NCBI GenBank assembly: GCA_002298165.1
Contig: DBMI01000097.1
Location: 1-64,000, forward strand
DNA from: Desulfarculales bacterium UBA702
Lineage (GTDB): Bacteria > Desulfobacterota > Syntrophobacteria > Syntrophobacterales > Syntrophobacteraceae
Length of the DNA stretch: 64,000 nt
Direction of reading: 5' to 3'
Shown here: positions 8,634 to 17,394 of the stretch, one piece after another
Numbering within the stretch: position 1 is the stretch's first letter
Layout of the letters: every line of letters starts with the position of its first letter
Made by a program: the position numbers and the translations under genes
Notes under the pieces: generated by a model
The model's input: only the letters and a program-made list of their open reading frames with translations
What the model was told of the DNA's origin: nothing
The model's database searches: none

Positions 8634-11060
8634 CTAATTGAAGCTTACAGTCGCGATGACCTTGACCTCCTTGCCGTTCCTGCTTATGGGGAAACTCCAT
8701 TTCTCAATTTTAGCGCCCAGGCACTTCAATGTCTCAGGATTTTCACCTCTGGCGGAGATATGGACGTTTTTCACCCTTCCGCCGGTATCAATAGTAAATT
8801 CCATGGACAGCGAATGGGGTGCTTTAACGCTGCTTTTGCGGATGCAGTCAACAAGTGATGAAAGCTCCTGTTCGATAAACATCCTTGCGATCTTTTCTGA
8901 TAATGCGCCCTGGATCTTGAGGTTGATCAACTCAGGCCGGATTTGGTGAGGCTCATCCTCGCCAGGGACACGATTAACAGCTCCTCCAGTGATTTTCCCT
9001 TTATCCAGCGACGAAAGGGTCTTGCTTCTATACTCTACAGCCGCCTCGGGTTTGCCCCTGGGGGGAGCGATTCCGGGAGAAACGGGAACGGGAGGCGCCA
9101 TGGCAGCTTGCGGGGCCCCTTCCCCGATCGCGTAATCCGAAACCCCCTGCGGAATAGGCAGCGGCTGTTTGACTGTATTAGAATCGCCACTCGTGTTGCG
9201 GACCTCGGAATCAATTGCCACAAAAGAGGTGTAGGCAGTAAGGAGATTATAGTTGAGACCAAGGTGCGTAATCATGCCCACTCGCTCGTCTGTTTGCTGC
9301 AGTTTATTATAGTCGCCAAGCTGAGTTATGCGCGAGCGCGCCCAGAGATAGCGTAGTGCCGAGTTCTCCGCTAAAGGCTTTACCTGGGAGACATCCAGCT
9401 TCTTCTCATATTTACGCTCACCGCTAATTCCGGAAAGTGTAATCTCACCTTGAGGTTTTCCCTTCCACTTGCCGTAGATGAGGACGGGGCGTTCAGCGAA
9501 AAGGTCGGGTACACCTGCAGGTTCGACGTCATAGGCTTCGAATTTTCCAAAATCGAGCCGGGCCTGTGTAAGCAGCGGAGACTTTATGTAGTCGCGGAAT
9601 TTTTCGGCGGCTGCCGGGGCCTCATCAGCTTTTGTGATTACAAATGGCTCTCCCTGACCTATCCTTGCCATTCCTTCGATAAGGTGCCGATTGACGCTTG
9701 TCCCTATGCCAAAGGGGAAAAAATTGGCGGTCCCGATTAGTTCATGCATAAGATCGAACACCTGCGGTTCGACAGTAACGTAGCCATCGGTTGCGATAAC
9801 GATGGTTCGAGATACACCATCCATCAGGGGAAGAGTGAGCGCGCGTTTCAATGCAGGCAGAAGTTCGGTGCCTCCTCCGCCATGCTGCTCTTCTATCAGC
9901 TTTAATGCACGCTGGATGTTTTGCTCGTTTGCAGGAAGAGATCGCTCGGAGAGCAGTTGCGATCCACCCGAAAAGAGCAGCACATTGAATGAGTCCGTCG
10001 GGCGAAGACCGGAGGCGAGTTCCTTGAAAAGCTTTTTCGAAATTTCCAGTGGAAAGCCGTACATCGATCCTGAAACATCCACGATGAAAATGTATTCACG
10101 CGGCGGAATATCGGAAGGTGAAATGCGCCTGGGAGGCTCCATCATGAGCAGGAAGAAATTTTCGTCACCGGCTTCGAAAAGTAGCAGCCCCGAGGATACC
10201 TTGTTGCCGGAAAGCCTGTATTTGAGGATATAATCACGGTTTCCGGCAAATTTTTCTGAGGGATCCAGTCCTATACTCGCCAGATTTTTACTCTTATAGC
10301 TGATCGCTACCTTGTGGGATGGGCAGGCCATTTCCTGGATGTCCATGCCCGCGGATAAATTGACCTTTATATCGAATGCGTAGGTAGGGGCCTCTCCCTG
10401 GTGTAGATAAGGATTTTGGGACCATCTCTCAGATAACGGAGCTTTGGATTCCGGAGTATTTGAATATCTCGGGCCGACCACGGCAGGATAGGCGAATTCG
10501 TATGTTCCCTCGGTCGGGACAAGGACTTCAGTGTAGCGCAGCTCTGTTTTAATCTCGTCTCCGGGCATGATGTTCGCCAGGTTCATCTGGAATACGTTCG
10601 GGCGCTCCTGTTCGAGAAGGGATGCGCTCTTTCCTTGCTGTTTGGCCTGCTCGTAAGCCTGGCGCGCTTGCTCTCGCTTCTGTATCTGCGCTGTTATGGT
10701 GCGCTCGCCGATCGTCATCTTCATGCCATAGACCGCGGCCCTGGTAGATGCCGGGAAAACATAAATAGCCTCTATAGGCTTTTTACCTTCGTTTTTGTAG
10801 CTCTGGGTTACAATGACGTCGGCAATCACCCCGGAGATGTTCGCGACGGCCGATGTGGACTTCAGAGGAAGCTGATCGATTGACGAGTCGTCGGATCTTA
10901 CGAAGAAATAGGGAGAAAGTGTTTTGTCTAATTGGCCGATGGATTCTGATGTCGGCCTCTGAGCGATCGCTATATCCTGCAAGATATTGAATGGAAACAC
11001 TGCAAGCGCGATTAGTGCGAAAATTGCCCTTTTTCCGAGTTGAATTGCTGAACTTTTCAT
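8634..11060 (-). CDS. Secreted VIT and von Willebrand A domain protein
   Basis: 808 aa from ATG 11060, which has GGAAGGGG upstream and leads straight into a signal peptide. An in-frame TTG at 11153 would add 31 residues with no binding site. Order: signal peptide 1-32; VIT (inter-alpha-trypsin-type) domain at about 60-190 with QRPTSES and EQERPNVFQMNL; vWA domain with MIDAS DVSGSM near 326-331; linker; and a C-terminal TonB-like/AgmX-PglI module with SSLVDCIRKS, FTIDTGGRVKNV and IEKWSFPISRNG. It is probably periplasmic or surface-attached and binds a protein partner through metal-dependent vWA contacts. It follows the sigma/anti-sigma genes with an 89-base gap, which links it to that stress or envelope regulon. 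Confidence 0.9.
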   Translation of the reverse strand: MKSSAIQLGKRAIFALIALAVFPFNILQDIAIAQRPTSESIGQLDKTLSPYFFVRSDDSSIDQLPLKSTSAVANISGVIADVIVTQSYKNEGKKPIEAIYVFPASTRAAVYGMKMTIGERTITAQIQKREQARQAYEQAKQQGKSASLLEQERPNVFQMNLANIMPGDEIKTELRYTEVLVPTEGTYEFAYPAVVGPRYSNTPESKAPLSERWSQNPYLHQGEAPTYAFDIKVNLSAGMDIQEMACPSHKVAISYKSKNLASIGLDPSEKFAGNRDYILKYRLSGNKVSSGLLLFEAGDENFFLLMMEPPRRISPSDIPPREYIFIVDVSGSMYGFPLEISKKLFKELASGLRPTDSFNVLLFSGGSQLLSERSLPANEQNIQRALKLIEEQHGGGGTELLPALKRALTLPLMDGVSRTIVIATDGYVTVEPQVFDLMHELIGTANFFPFGIGTSVNRHLIEGMARIGQGEPFVITKADEAPAAAEKFRDYIKSPLLTQARLDFGKFEAYDVEPAGVPDLFAERPVLIYGKWKGKPQGEITLSGISGERKYEKKLDVSQVKPLAENSALRYLWARSRITQLGDYNKLQQTDERVGMITHLGLNYNLLTAYTSFVAIDSEVRNTSGDSNTVKQPLPIPQGVSDYAIGEGAPQAAMAPPVPVSPGIAPPRGKPEAAVEYRSKTLSSLDKGKITGGAVNRVPGEDEPHQIRPELINLKIQGALSEKIARMFIEQELSSLVDCIRKSSVKAPHSLSMEFTIDTGGRVKNVHISARGENPETLKCLGAKIEKWSFPISRNGKEVKVIATVSFN

Positions 11061-11149
11061 CTTCTGTCCCCTTCCTTTTACGGGTTGATATTGCCTTCCA
11101 ACCCTCTTTGACAAGGGGCGCTCAAAAAGGTTCCAAATTTTTTTTCGGT

Positions 11150-12268
11150 TCAACTGCCTGTGTCGAAAAGTATCAAAACTCTAATATGCATACCTGCCTG
11201 TGGCGCTGCTGCCCCGGTCGATTCGCCCGGTATTGTAACTTCTCCGAATCGGCGAAGTTGATCCAGGAAAGCCGCATAATTTTGTGCGGGTATTTCCACC
11301 GAAATTGAAGCCTTTTTTTCGGCATCTTCTACGGGCTGCTCGCTCGTGATCTTTCCTTTCGACAGCAGCACCAGGCTCTTAACCTCCGACATCGCTCGGT
11401 CCGCTGAATCTATTTCTACGCGGTCTTCCCGTTTAGCATATTCTTTGTCCAGACCAGGTCTGGCCAAGCTCTTCTCTGCTAGCGAGGTGCCTGCGACAGC
11501 AGATGGCTCTTTGGCCTTGTCCATCATGGCAGGTGCAGTGGACTTGCCCAATAATGAATATGAATCACGAGGAACTCTGAGATTAAGGCGTATTGTTTTC
11601 CGCTGCTCCTCCTCTTCACCAGAAGCCGGATATGCATTTGCCGGGGGCGAAGCGCGCCCCGGGGCGCTATTGTATTGGCTGATATTGCCTGCTCCCTGTT
11701 TTGCTCTTTGAGGGGCTGCCGAGGTCCTCAACTCTTTAGGTACCGAACCTGCCTTGGGAACGGAAGATTCCCCCTGCAGAGGAGGGGCCGGTTGGGGAGC
11801 ATCGGAAGTAAGGTTTTGAAAGCTTTCGGTCGGAGCTGGTGGAGGTGACATGGCAGGGGAGGGCAGGGGTAGAGGCGCCGATACTTCTTTTTGAAGATGG
11901 GCTTCTTTTAAGGCGATCTGCGCGGTAACTACCACCAGGACAGCGGCAGCGGCCGTTGCGGCTAATCGGTAGAAAGAAATTTCTCCAAAAAACCGGAAGA
12001 AGCTATTGCGGGCTCTTGCGACTATCCCGGGATTTTCTATCCTTCTGCGGACATTTTCCAGAAAATTCGCCGGAGCATTGAGCCTGGGCAATTCGCGCAG
12101 ATCTTCGAGCCTGGAGATAAGTGCATGATAATGCGCCGCGCAAGAGCTGCACACCGCGAGGTGTTTTTTGAATTCGTCGCGAAGTTGGATGGGGATGTCA
12201 GCTTCGGTGCCGGCAATTTCGTAAATTATTTTTCTGGCCTGAGAGCATTCCATTGGATTTCCTCTCAT
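11150..12268 (-). CDS. Membrane anti-sigma factor with zf-HC2 domain
   Basis: 372 aa. The ATG at 12268 overlaps the sigma-factor stop (ATGA), so the two are translationally coupled; a second ATG at 12253 is an alternative. Residues 35-46 hold the zinc motif HLAVCSSCAAHY of cytoplasmic anti-sigma domains. A single hydrophobic helix at about 101-119 spans the membrane. A long Pro/Ala/Ser-rich linker (about 125-225) leads to a periplasmic domain at 225-372 that resembles DUF4349-type C-termini (IRLNLRVPRDSYS, SISVEIPAQNYAAFLDQLRRFGEVT). It is inferred to hold the cognate ECF sigma inactive until a periplasmic signal arrives. The linker and outer domain are much longer than in a minimal anti-sigma. 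Confidence 0.88.
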   Translation of the reverse strand: MRGNPMECSQARKIIYEIAGTEADIPIQLRDEFKKHLAVCSSCAAHYHALISRLEDLRELPRLNAPANFLENVRRRIENPGIVARARNSFFRFFGEISFYRLAATAAAAVLVVVTAQIALKEAHLQKEVSAPLPLPSPAMSPPPAPTESFQNLTSDAPQPAPPLQGESSVPKAGSVPKELRTSAAPQRAKQGAGNISQYNSAPGRASPPANAYPASGEEEEQRKTIRLNLRVPRDSYSLLGKSTAPAMMDKAKEPSAVAGTSLAEKSLARPGLDKEYAKREDRVEIDSADRAMSEVKSLVLLSKGKITSEQPVEDAEKKASISVEIPAQNYAAFLDQLRRFGEVTIPGESTGAAAPQAGMHIRVLILFDTGS

Positions 12269-12867
12269 GCTCCCTGGAGCTTTTTTTGGAGCTGGACCCG
12301 CGCTCGGGAAAGCTTCGATTTAAGTGTACCGAGATTATATCCTGTTATCCTGGCTATCTCATCGTAAGAAAGTTCTTCGATGTGGCGCAAAACGATAACC
12401 GTCCTGAAGTCGAATGGCAGGGAGTCGATTGCCGACTGGATGAGCGACTCCCTTTCCTTTTCGCTGATGAGCACAAGAGCTGACGGCGCTTCGTCCTGGA
12501 TTTCGAATTCCTCCGGGTCATCTTCGCACGATGAGGCATTACGGCCGAAACTCAGGACTTTTTTCCAGAAGCGGTACTCGGCCGAACTTCGCCTGTTCTT
12601 GCAGGTATTAATGGCGATTGTAAAAAGCCATGTTGAAAAGCTTGATTCACGCCTGAAACCGCCAATTGAGCGAAGGACTTTCACGAAAGTCTCCTGGGCG
12701 CATTCTTCAGCATCACCGCGATCCCCAAGCAATCGGCAGCAGAGGTTAAAAACTCTGTCCTTGTGGCGAACCACGAGCCTGTCCAACGCCATGCGATCCC
12801 CAGCGAGGTAAGCCGCTACATCCGCTTTGTCTTCGTATTGCTCCGCGCCCGGTTCAAAATCAGGCAT
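12265..12867 (-). CDS. ECF-type RNA polymerase sigma factor
   Basis: 200 aa from ATG 12867. A GTG 24 bases earlier is in frame, but it lies inside the -10 box of a predicted promoter, so I reject it. Region 2 is VVRHKDRVFNLCCRLLGD and AEECAQETFVKVLRSIGGFR, with STWLFTIAINTCKNRR. Region 4 ends with LPFDFRTVIVLRHIEELSYDEIARITG and LGTLKSKLSRARVQLQKKL, the DNA-binding helix-turn-helix. Sigma-E-like (RpoE group) by these blocks. It is followed by its anti-sigma factor (4-base overlap) and then the VIT/vWA gene. The linker between regions 2 and 4 has an acidic insert (EDDPEEFEIQDE). Confidence 0.93.
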   Translation of the reverse strand: MPDFEPGAEQYEDKADVAAYLAGDRMALDRLVVRHKDRVFNLCCRLLGDRGDAEECAQETFVKVLRSIGGFRRESSFSTWLFTIAINTCKNRRSSAEYRFWKKVLSFGRNASSCEDDPEEFEIQDEAPSALVLISEKERESLIQSAIDSLPFDFRTVIVLRHIEELSYDEIARITGYNLGTLKSKLSRARVQLQKKLQGA

Positions 12868-13216
12868 TCCACTCACACTCTTTTTAGACACATCTTGGTC
12901 GGAAAAGTTCCCAACTGAATCTCGTCAATTCTCTAAGCAACCCCCGAAGTATGCCGGTAAGAAATTACCGGGTCAAGCTTTCAGAGCAGCTTTGGTTGGT
13001 GAAATCCTTTAGCTGACAATTTATTGGTCCGGTGCGTGAGGAGATTTCCGGGTGCGGCGCTCGATTAAAACTGATAGTATGGGAGCTTGTGAATGGTTGG
13101 GAATGAATCTTAAGAAGAAAAGGGTTGTCCCCTAAGAAGGGGTGATCCTTTAAGCTGGTTCATGCAGTAAGAACTCAATTTCGTTTGACACTCAAGGCAG
13201 GATTAAAAACGTAATT
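12868..13216. other. Divergent promoter region, sigma factor and murI
   Basis: Holds the sigma-E-type promoter (separate entry). The rest shows no gene and no clear hairpin. A murI promoter must lie in the right half, but I see no good hexamer pair. The murI ATG at 13217 has only a distant GGCAGGA as binding site. Confidence 0.45.
12884..12910 (-). promoter_or_regulatory. Sigma-E-type autoregulatory promoter
   Basis: On the minus strand, -35 GAACTT (12905-12910) and -10 TCTAA (12884-12888) are separated by exactly 16 bases. This agrees closely with the E. coli sigma-E consensus (GAACTT, 16, TCTGA). The expected start of transcription is 10-12 bases before the ATG at 12867. Autoregulation by the encoded ECF factor is inferred. 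Confidence 0.7.
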
Positions 13217-14023
13217 ATGACATCCAACGTTCAAAACGCCATAGGCGTGTTCGATTCCGGGGTCGGGGGACTCACGGTTGTGCGCGCTCTTATGGAGAGA
13301 CTCCCATTTGAAAACATAGTCTATTTTGGAGATACGGCGCGCGTGCCCTACGGGGTTAAGTCGGTCGAAACGATACGCGGATTTGCCCGGGAAATAACGG
13401 AGTTCCTGCTGAAAAAGCAGGTGAAGATGCTGATTATCGCGTGCAACACTATGGCTGCGGTTGCGCATGAGGAGATTGTGGGAATCTCATCGGTTCCGGT
13501 GCTGAATGTGATCGAAGCCGGCGCTTCGGCGGCGGCGGAAGCAACGCGGAAGGGTTTTGTAGGTGTAATCGGGACGCCGGCCACTATAAACAGTAATGCG
13601 TACCCGCGTGCGATTCATCGTTGTGATCCGGGGATCAGAATCTTTTCTCAAGCCTGCCCTCTTTTTGTGCCGCTTGTCGAGGAAGGTTGGCTGGACCATC
13701 CCGTTACCAGAATGACCGCGCGGGAATACTTGCAGTGCGTGACCTGCAATGACATAGACACCCTCGTGCTCGGCTGCACTCATTATCCCCTTTTAAAGCC
13801 AATGCTTCAGGAAGTCGTGGGAAGTGGGATTACCCTGGTTGATTCGGCACAGTCCATGGCAGAAGAGACCGCGCGTACCCTGACGCAAATGGATCTGTGG
13901 AACCCCGCCGCAGTCCAGCCCGATTACCAGTTCTTCGTAACCGACGTGCCTCTTCGTTTCCAGGCAATAGGTGAGCGTTTTCTCGGGCGGGCGCTTCCCG
14001 GCGTTCATCTTGTAAAGTGGTAA
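13217..14023 (+). CDS. murI: Glutamate racemase
   Basis: 268 aa, typical length. It converts L-glutamate to D-glutamate for peptidoglycan. N-terminal GVFDSGVGGLTV at 10-21 and GDTARVPYG at 39-47 are family signatures. The two catalytic cysteines are Cys76 (IIACNTMAA) and Cys187 (LGCTHYPLL). It is cytosolic with no leader peptide. It stands alone, divergent from the sigma operon and followed by palindromic repeats that may end its transcript. Confidence 0.95.
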   Translation: MTSNVQNAIGVFDSGVGGLTVVRALMERLPFENIVYFGDTARVPYGVKSVETIRGFAREITEFLLKKQVKMLIIACNTMAAVAHEEIVGISSVPVLNVIEAGASAAAEATRKGFVGVIGTPATINSNAYPRAIHRCDPGIRIFSQACPLFVPLVEEGWLDHPVTRMTAREYLQCVTCNDIDTLVLGCTHYPLLKPMLQEVVGSGITLVDSAQSMAEETARTLTQMDLWNPAAVQPDYQFFVTDVPLRFQAIGERFLGRALPGVHLVKW

Positions 14024-14064
14024 GATGTGGGTTGGCACGGAATCAGCGGCTGTTGCGGGAAGTA

Positions 14065-14212
14065 TTTGTAGGTTGGGTTGAGAACGGGATTCTGCTGCGA
14101 GTACCACTGAAGGGAGCCAAACCTAACAATCGGGCGCCTGATTGTTGGGTTTCGCTCCGACGATCCATCTCCGTATCTGTAACCATTTTCAGCGCTCAAC
14201 CCAACCTACAAA
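14065..14212. repeat. Nested palindromic element (MITE/REP-like)
   Basis: 148 bases with perfect 18-bp terminal inverted repeats: TTTGTAGGTTGGGTTGAG at 14065-14082 and its complement at 14195-14212. Inside lies a second palindrome at 14113-14158, outer arms GGAGC/GCTCC and inner arms AAACCTAACAATC/GATTGTTGGGTTT with one G-T pair. No coding frame. This looks like a non-autonomous mobile or dispersed repeat. Confidence 0.6.
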
Positions 14213-14237
14213 ACCGACATTCTAAGCAGGTCATAAG

Positions 14238-14309
14238 TGGGGCAGGCTTTCCAGCCTGCCGCAAAGGAGAATGGGCTACATTAGGCGGCAGGCTGGAAAG
14301 CCTGCCCCA
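14238..14309. repeat. 25-bp perfect inverted repeat
   Basis: Arms at 14238-14262 and 14285-14309 are exact reverse complements with a 22-base spacer. Each arm also contains its own short hairpin, CAGGCTttccAGCCTG. It is very GC-rich and could fold as one long stem or two small ones. No T tract follows, so it is more repeat than terminator. Confidence 0.75.
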
Positions 14310-14360
14310 ATGATCCATCCTAAACGAGAGGCGTTGACCATAAATCTAATGCCGGTTGGT

Positions 14361-14612
14361 TCATCCGAAATTGACATACCTGCTGATTACCGCCGGAGTG
14401 TCCAACTCGATTACCCTTGGCTCGATTCGATTCAGTTCCCCAACGTTCCAAGGACCGTCTTTTTCGATTAGCGCGAGCGCTTCTTCACGCGATTGGGCTA
14501 TCACTGCTATTTCCGCCTGTAGATAATTGTCCCTGTAGACGTGGGGCTCATCGAACATCGACCAGCTCGAAAGGAATTTACTGTGCCGCCAGACAAAAAT
14601 CTTCATGCTCAT
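14361..14612 (-). CDS. Small hypothetical protein coupled to alkA
   Basis: 83 aa from ATG 14612, whose ATGA overlaps the stop of the upstream glycosylase, indicating translational coupling. A longer frame reaching 14684 would lie inside the glycosylase. The product begins MSMKIFVWRHSKFLSSWSMF and has a helical middle (AEIAVIAQSREEALALIE). No family is recognised. Being in one transcript with a base-excision glycosylase suggests, but does not show, a linked role. Confidence 0.6.
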   Translation of the reverse strand: MSMKIFVWRHSKFLSSWSMFDEPHVYRDNYLQAEIAVIAQSREEALALIEKDGPWNVGELNRIEPRVIELDTPAVISRYVNFG

Positions 14613-15550
14613 TGGATGTAGCCTTCCCGATATAGTCCGTTTAGTAGGAGATGAAAGTAGACCAGTCCAGCGTATGGCCGCCATCGTGAAATTGCCTGAT
14701 TGATAAAATCCGGTCCGGGATCCACAGGGGCGCCCGGGGGCCCATCACCTTTGAGCCACCTGGTAAGCCCCTTGAGGGCTCCCGAGTCTTTTCTCGGAAA
14801 AATATCCAACCTGCCAAGTCCTCTTAGAAGAATATAGTCGGCAGTCCATGGGCCGATTCCAGGAAGCTTTCGGAGCCGCTCGGAAGCGGATTCATTGTCC
14901 ATGAGTTCGAGTTCGCCGCGGTTTAGATCTCCTGAGGCGATAATACGGGCTATCTGTGAAATAGCCTTTGCCTTGTTGGTTGATAAGCCTGATCTTCTCA
15001 TAATTTCGAGATCGCAGAGTGCCACATCAGAAGGCTCGGGGAAAGGGCGCAGTAAACCCTCCGGGTGGGGAAACGGTTTTCCGCATGCTTCGGTGAACCG
15101 ATTGAGCACGGCCATCGCAGCAAAAAGGGATATTTGCTGGCCGATGATCCCGTTTGCGGCCGCTTCGAAAAGCGTGCTGTATTTCGGCGGTCTGACACCT
15201 ACGAACTTGCCGGCAAGAGGTCCCAGATGGCTATCTTCGGCCGCCATATCATAGAATCCGGCAATAGTGACATCCAGCCCTAGAAGTCGATTGAGTATAT
15301 ATTTGGAGGAGCCCCCGGCATTATCGGGCATCCTCTCTGAAGATAAAATCACCTTCAGTTCCGGGGCGGCGAAGCTGCCCCGTTGTTCCACTTCAGCAAG
15401 GACCGGCTGCCCTTTGATGGTGATTACCCTGCGGTAAATCCTGCCGTCCCATAAATCGATCATATTCGACGGACGGCGGCGCAGGACCCAGACAGTCAGG
15501 TCCAGCCGGAAAGGAGGGACTGGGTTAAGAGTATATGTAAGCGTATGCAT
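14609..15550 (-). CDS. alkA: AlkA-type DNA-3-methyladenine glycosylase II
   Basis: 313 aa. It excises alkylated bases from DNA. The N-terminal half has the beta-rich AlkA domain (LNPVPPFRLDLT, YRRVITIKG). The catalytic half has the helix-hairpin-helix LPGIGPWTADYIL at 229-241 followed by GLGRLDIFPRKDSG, placing the essential aspartate at residue 255. It has no Ada-type domain, so it is a stand-alone repair enzyme. The binding site before the ATG is weak. The 83-aa gene follows with a 4-base overlap. Confidence 0.88.
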   Translation of the reverse strand: MHTLTYTLNPVPPFRLDLTVWVLRRRPSNMIDLWDGRIYRRVITIKGQPVLAEVEQRGSFAAPELKVILSSERMPDNAGGSSKYILNRLLGLDVTIAGFYDMAAEDSHLGPLAGKFVGVRPPKYSTLFEAAANGIIGQQISLFAAMAVLNRFTEACGKPFPHPEGLLRPFPEPSDVALCDLEIMRRSGLSTNKAKAISQIARIIASGDLNRGELELMDNESASERLRKLPGIGPWTADYILLRGLGRLDIFPRKDSGALKGLTRWLKGDGPPGAPVDPGPDFINQAISRWRPYAGLVYFHLLLNGLYREGYIQ

Positions 15551-15568
15551 TGTCTTAAAGATAAATTC

Positions 15569-16417
15569 TCAGCTGTTCAGGCCAAAAAGACGAGCGGCAT
15601 TTTCTCCTGAAATCGCCGATATTTGTTTTTTGTTAAGACCGGATTCTTCCATCTCTTTGAAGTAGCGTTTGGGCGAGATCAAAGGATAATCGCTGCCGAA
15701 AAGAATCTTGTCCCCTGTAATTTGAGCTGCGGTAGAGTAGATTTCTTTTTGATACAGGTAGGGGGAAGCCGCCGTATCATAGAATACGTTCTGGAGTGTT
15801 TCCGGGGCGCCTTTTTTCAGTAATTCGTAGAAGATCATGCCGCCACCCCAGTGTGCAAGAATGAGGTTTGTGCCGGAAGCAGCCTCCGCCATTCTATAGT
15901 AGAGATCGAGGCCAAATGGGGCTTTTCCAGGGTAAACATGGCCGATTGGTTCGTTCGCGTGTGCCAGAAGGATAGCGCCGCTTTCCATACAAAGATCTGC
16001 AAGCGCCCGAAAGTTCTCCATTGCGATGTCCAATTTGCCGGATGCCGAGTAAATGGCAAGTTCGCCGAAGCCAGCCACGCCTTCGCCGGAGCGACGGCGT
16101 TGCGCCTCGTATATACAGTTCGGAGAAAACAGGTCAAGGCAGGCAAGAGGTATCAGGCGGTCCGGATATCTTGCGGCGGACTCGACCACGTAGTCGTTGT
16201 GGCGGGCCATGTTTTGCTCACTGCGCCATGGGAAACCGAAAACCACCGAATAATCGATGCCGTTAGCTTCCATGGATCCTATAAGGTCGTCCACGGTGGC
16301 CATTTTCGAGTTGGGAGAACCGTAGAGCAGATGGAACTCGGGTTCTCCGGAAAAAAAGTGCTCGCGCCCCGAAATCATCTCGGGGGGAAAAATATGCGTG
16401 TGCGCATCGATCACCAT
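15569..16417 (-). CDS. Amidohydrolase-2 family metal-dependent hydrolase
   Basis: 282 aa. N-terminal VIDAHTHIFPPE gives the HxH metal pair (His6, His8), and further metal ligands are likely at LAHANEPIGHV and LAHWGGGM. The C-terminal KILFGSDYPLISP supplies the conserved aspartate. These features fit the TIM-barrel amidohydrolase-2 group (decarboxylases and hydrolases such as the 2-pyrone-4,6-dicarboxylate lactonase relatives). The substrate cannot be told. ATG has AAAAGG upstream. It lies 18 bases upstream of alkA on the same strand and probably shares its transcript. Confidence 0.85.
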   Translation of the reverse strand: MVIDAHTHIFPPEMISGREHFFSGEPEFHLLYGSPNSKMATVDDLIGSMEANGIDYSVVFGFPWRSEQNMARHNDYVVESAARYPDRLIPLACLDLFSPNCIYEAQRRRSGEGVAGFGELAIYSASGKLDIAMENFRALADLCMESGAILLAHANEPIGHVYPGKAPFGLDLYYRMAEAASGTNLILAHWGGGMIFYELLKKGAPETLQNVFYDTAASPYLYQKEIYSTAAQITGDKILFGSDYPLISPKRYFKEMEESGLNKKQISAISGENAARLFGLNS

Positions 16418-16568
16418 GGTTGCAGCCTTTTCAAATCCGTTCTAAAAAGATGGATTCCGGCGTGCCGTTCCGGCCAAAGTCCGCTATCAGTAACCTACTC
16501 AATTTCTTTGAAAGGTTCAACAAGCGCCCGAGGTTCTCAACCATTTATATCATATGAGAGATGACAAA

Positions 16569-17384
16569 ATGCTAAACAGGATAGAAGAAGTCGCGCGCCG
16601 TTCGATTCTGGAAGCCGGCGAATTGATAAAAGAACATATAGGTCACGTTTCGGCCTCCTGGATTCAAAGCAAGGGGCCATCCGATTATGTAACCCAGGTT
16701 GACCGAAGATGCGAGCGTCTGATACTCGATCAGGTGGCGGCGCATTTTCCCGACCACCACGTGATGGCCGAGGAGAGCGATGGCGATGGCCTTCAACCCG
16801 GCTACACCTGGGTAATCGATCCTCTAGACGGCACGACCAACTTCATTCACGGCTTTCCCTTCGTTGCGGTTTCAATAGCCGTATGCCTGGATAAGAAACC
16901 GGTGGTTGGACTTGTGCTCGATCCCATAAGAAACGAACTTTTTTCAGCAACAGAAGGCAGGGGCGCCTGGCTAAACGGGGATCGCATCAAGATCAGGACC
17001 AACGCAAAGTTGGAAACAGCACTGATAGCGACAGGTTTTCCATATAGGACACAGGTATACATGGAAGACTATCTCAAGGCTTTCAAGACTATATGCCCGA
17101 GGGTAAGCGGCATCCGCCGGGCTGGTGCCGCGGCTCTTGACCTGGCTTACCTTGGGGCAGGCAGGGTGGATGGCTTCTGGGAAATAGGGCTAAAGGCGTG
17201 GGATATAGCCGCCGGCTCTCTCATTATAAAGGAGGCCGGCGGAATAGTAAGCGACTTCTGGGGAGCGGATAACTACCTCATTAATGGAAATATCGTCGGG
17301 GGCACGCCTTCGATCTATCCATTTATGCTCGAACAAATGAAAAAGTGGCTCGTTCCTGCGCTGGAGGCGCGAGAGAAGCAATAG
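16569..17384 (+). CDS. suhB: Inositol-1-monophosphatase family protein
   Basis: 271 aa from ATG 16569. An ATG 15 bases earlier lacks a binding site, while GAGAG lies before this one. Metal-binding motifs are all present: MAEES (Glu68, Glu69), WVIDPLDGTTNFIHG (Asp84, Asp87) and the C-terminal LKAWDIAAGSLI. It hydrolyses phosphomonoesters such as myo-inositol-1-phosphate; in other bacteria SuhB also aids rRNA antitermination. Divergent from the amidohydrolase and convergent with the CarD-like gene. The specific substrate is not deducible. Confidence 0.88.
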   Translation: MLNRIEEVARRSILEAGELIKEHIGHVSASWIQSKGPSDYVTQVDRRCERLILDQVAAHFPDHHVMAEESDGDGLQPGYTWVIDPLDGTTNFIHGFPFVAVSIAVCLDKKPVVGLVLDPIRNELFSATEGRGAWLNGDRIKIRTNAKLETALIATGFPYRTQVYMEDYLKAFKTICPRVSGIRRAGAAALDLAYLGAGRVDGFWEIGLKAWDIAAGSLIIKEAGGIVSDFWGADNYLINGNIVGGTPSIYPFMLEQMKKWLVPALEAREKQ

Positions 17385-17394
17385 TATTTCGGGC

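Larger units (their letters stand above)
14024..14360. other. Intergenic region filled by palindromic repeats
   Basis: No supported gene. Most of the space is two inverted-repeat structures, listed separately, between murI and the leftward 83-aa gene. Confidence 0.6.

Noticed and set aside
11061..11153. 31-residue N-terminal extension of the VIT/vWA protein
   Set aside because: It starts with TTG, lacks a binding site and would hide the signal peptide; ATG 11060 has a strong site.
14024..14100. Sigma-54 promoter, because of TTGGCAC near 14032
   Set aside because: The following TTGC lies too far away for the -24/-12 spacing.
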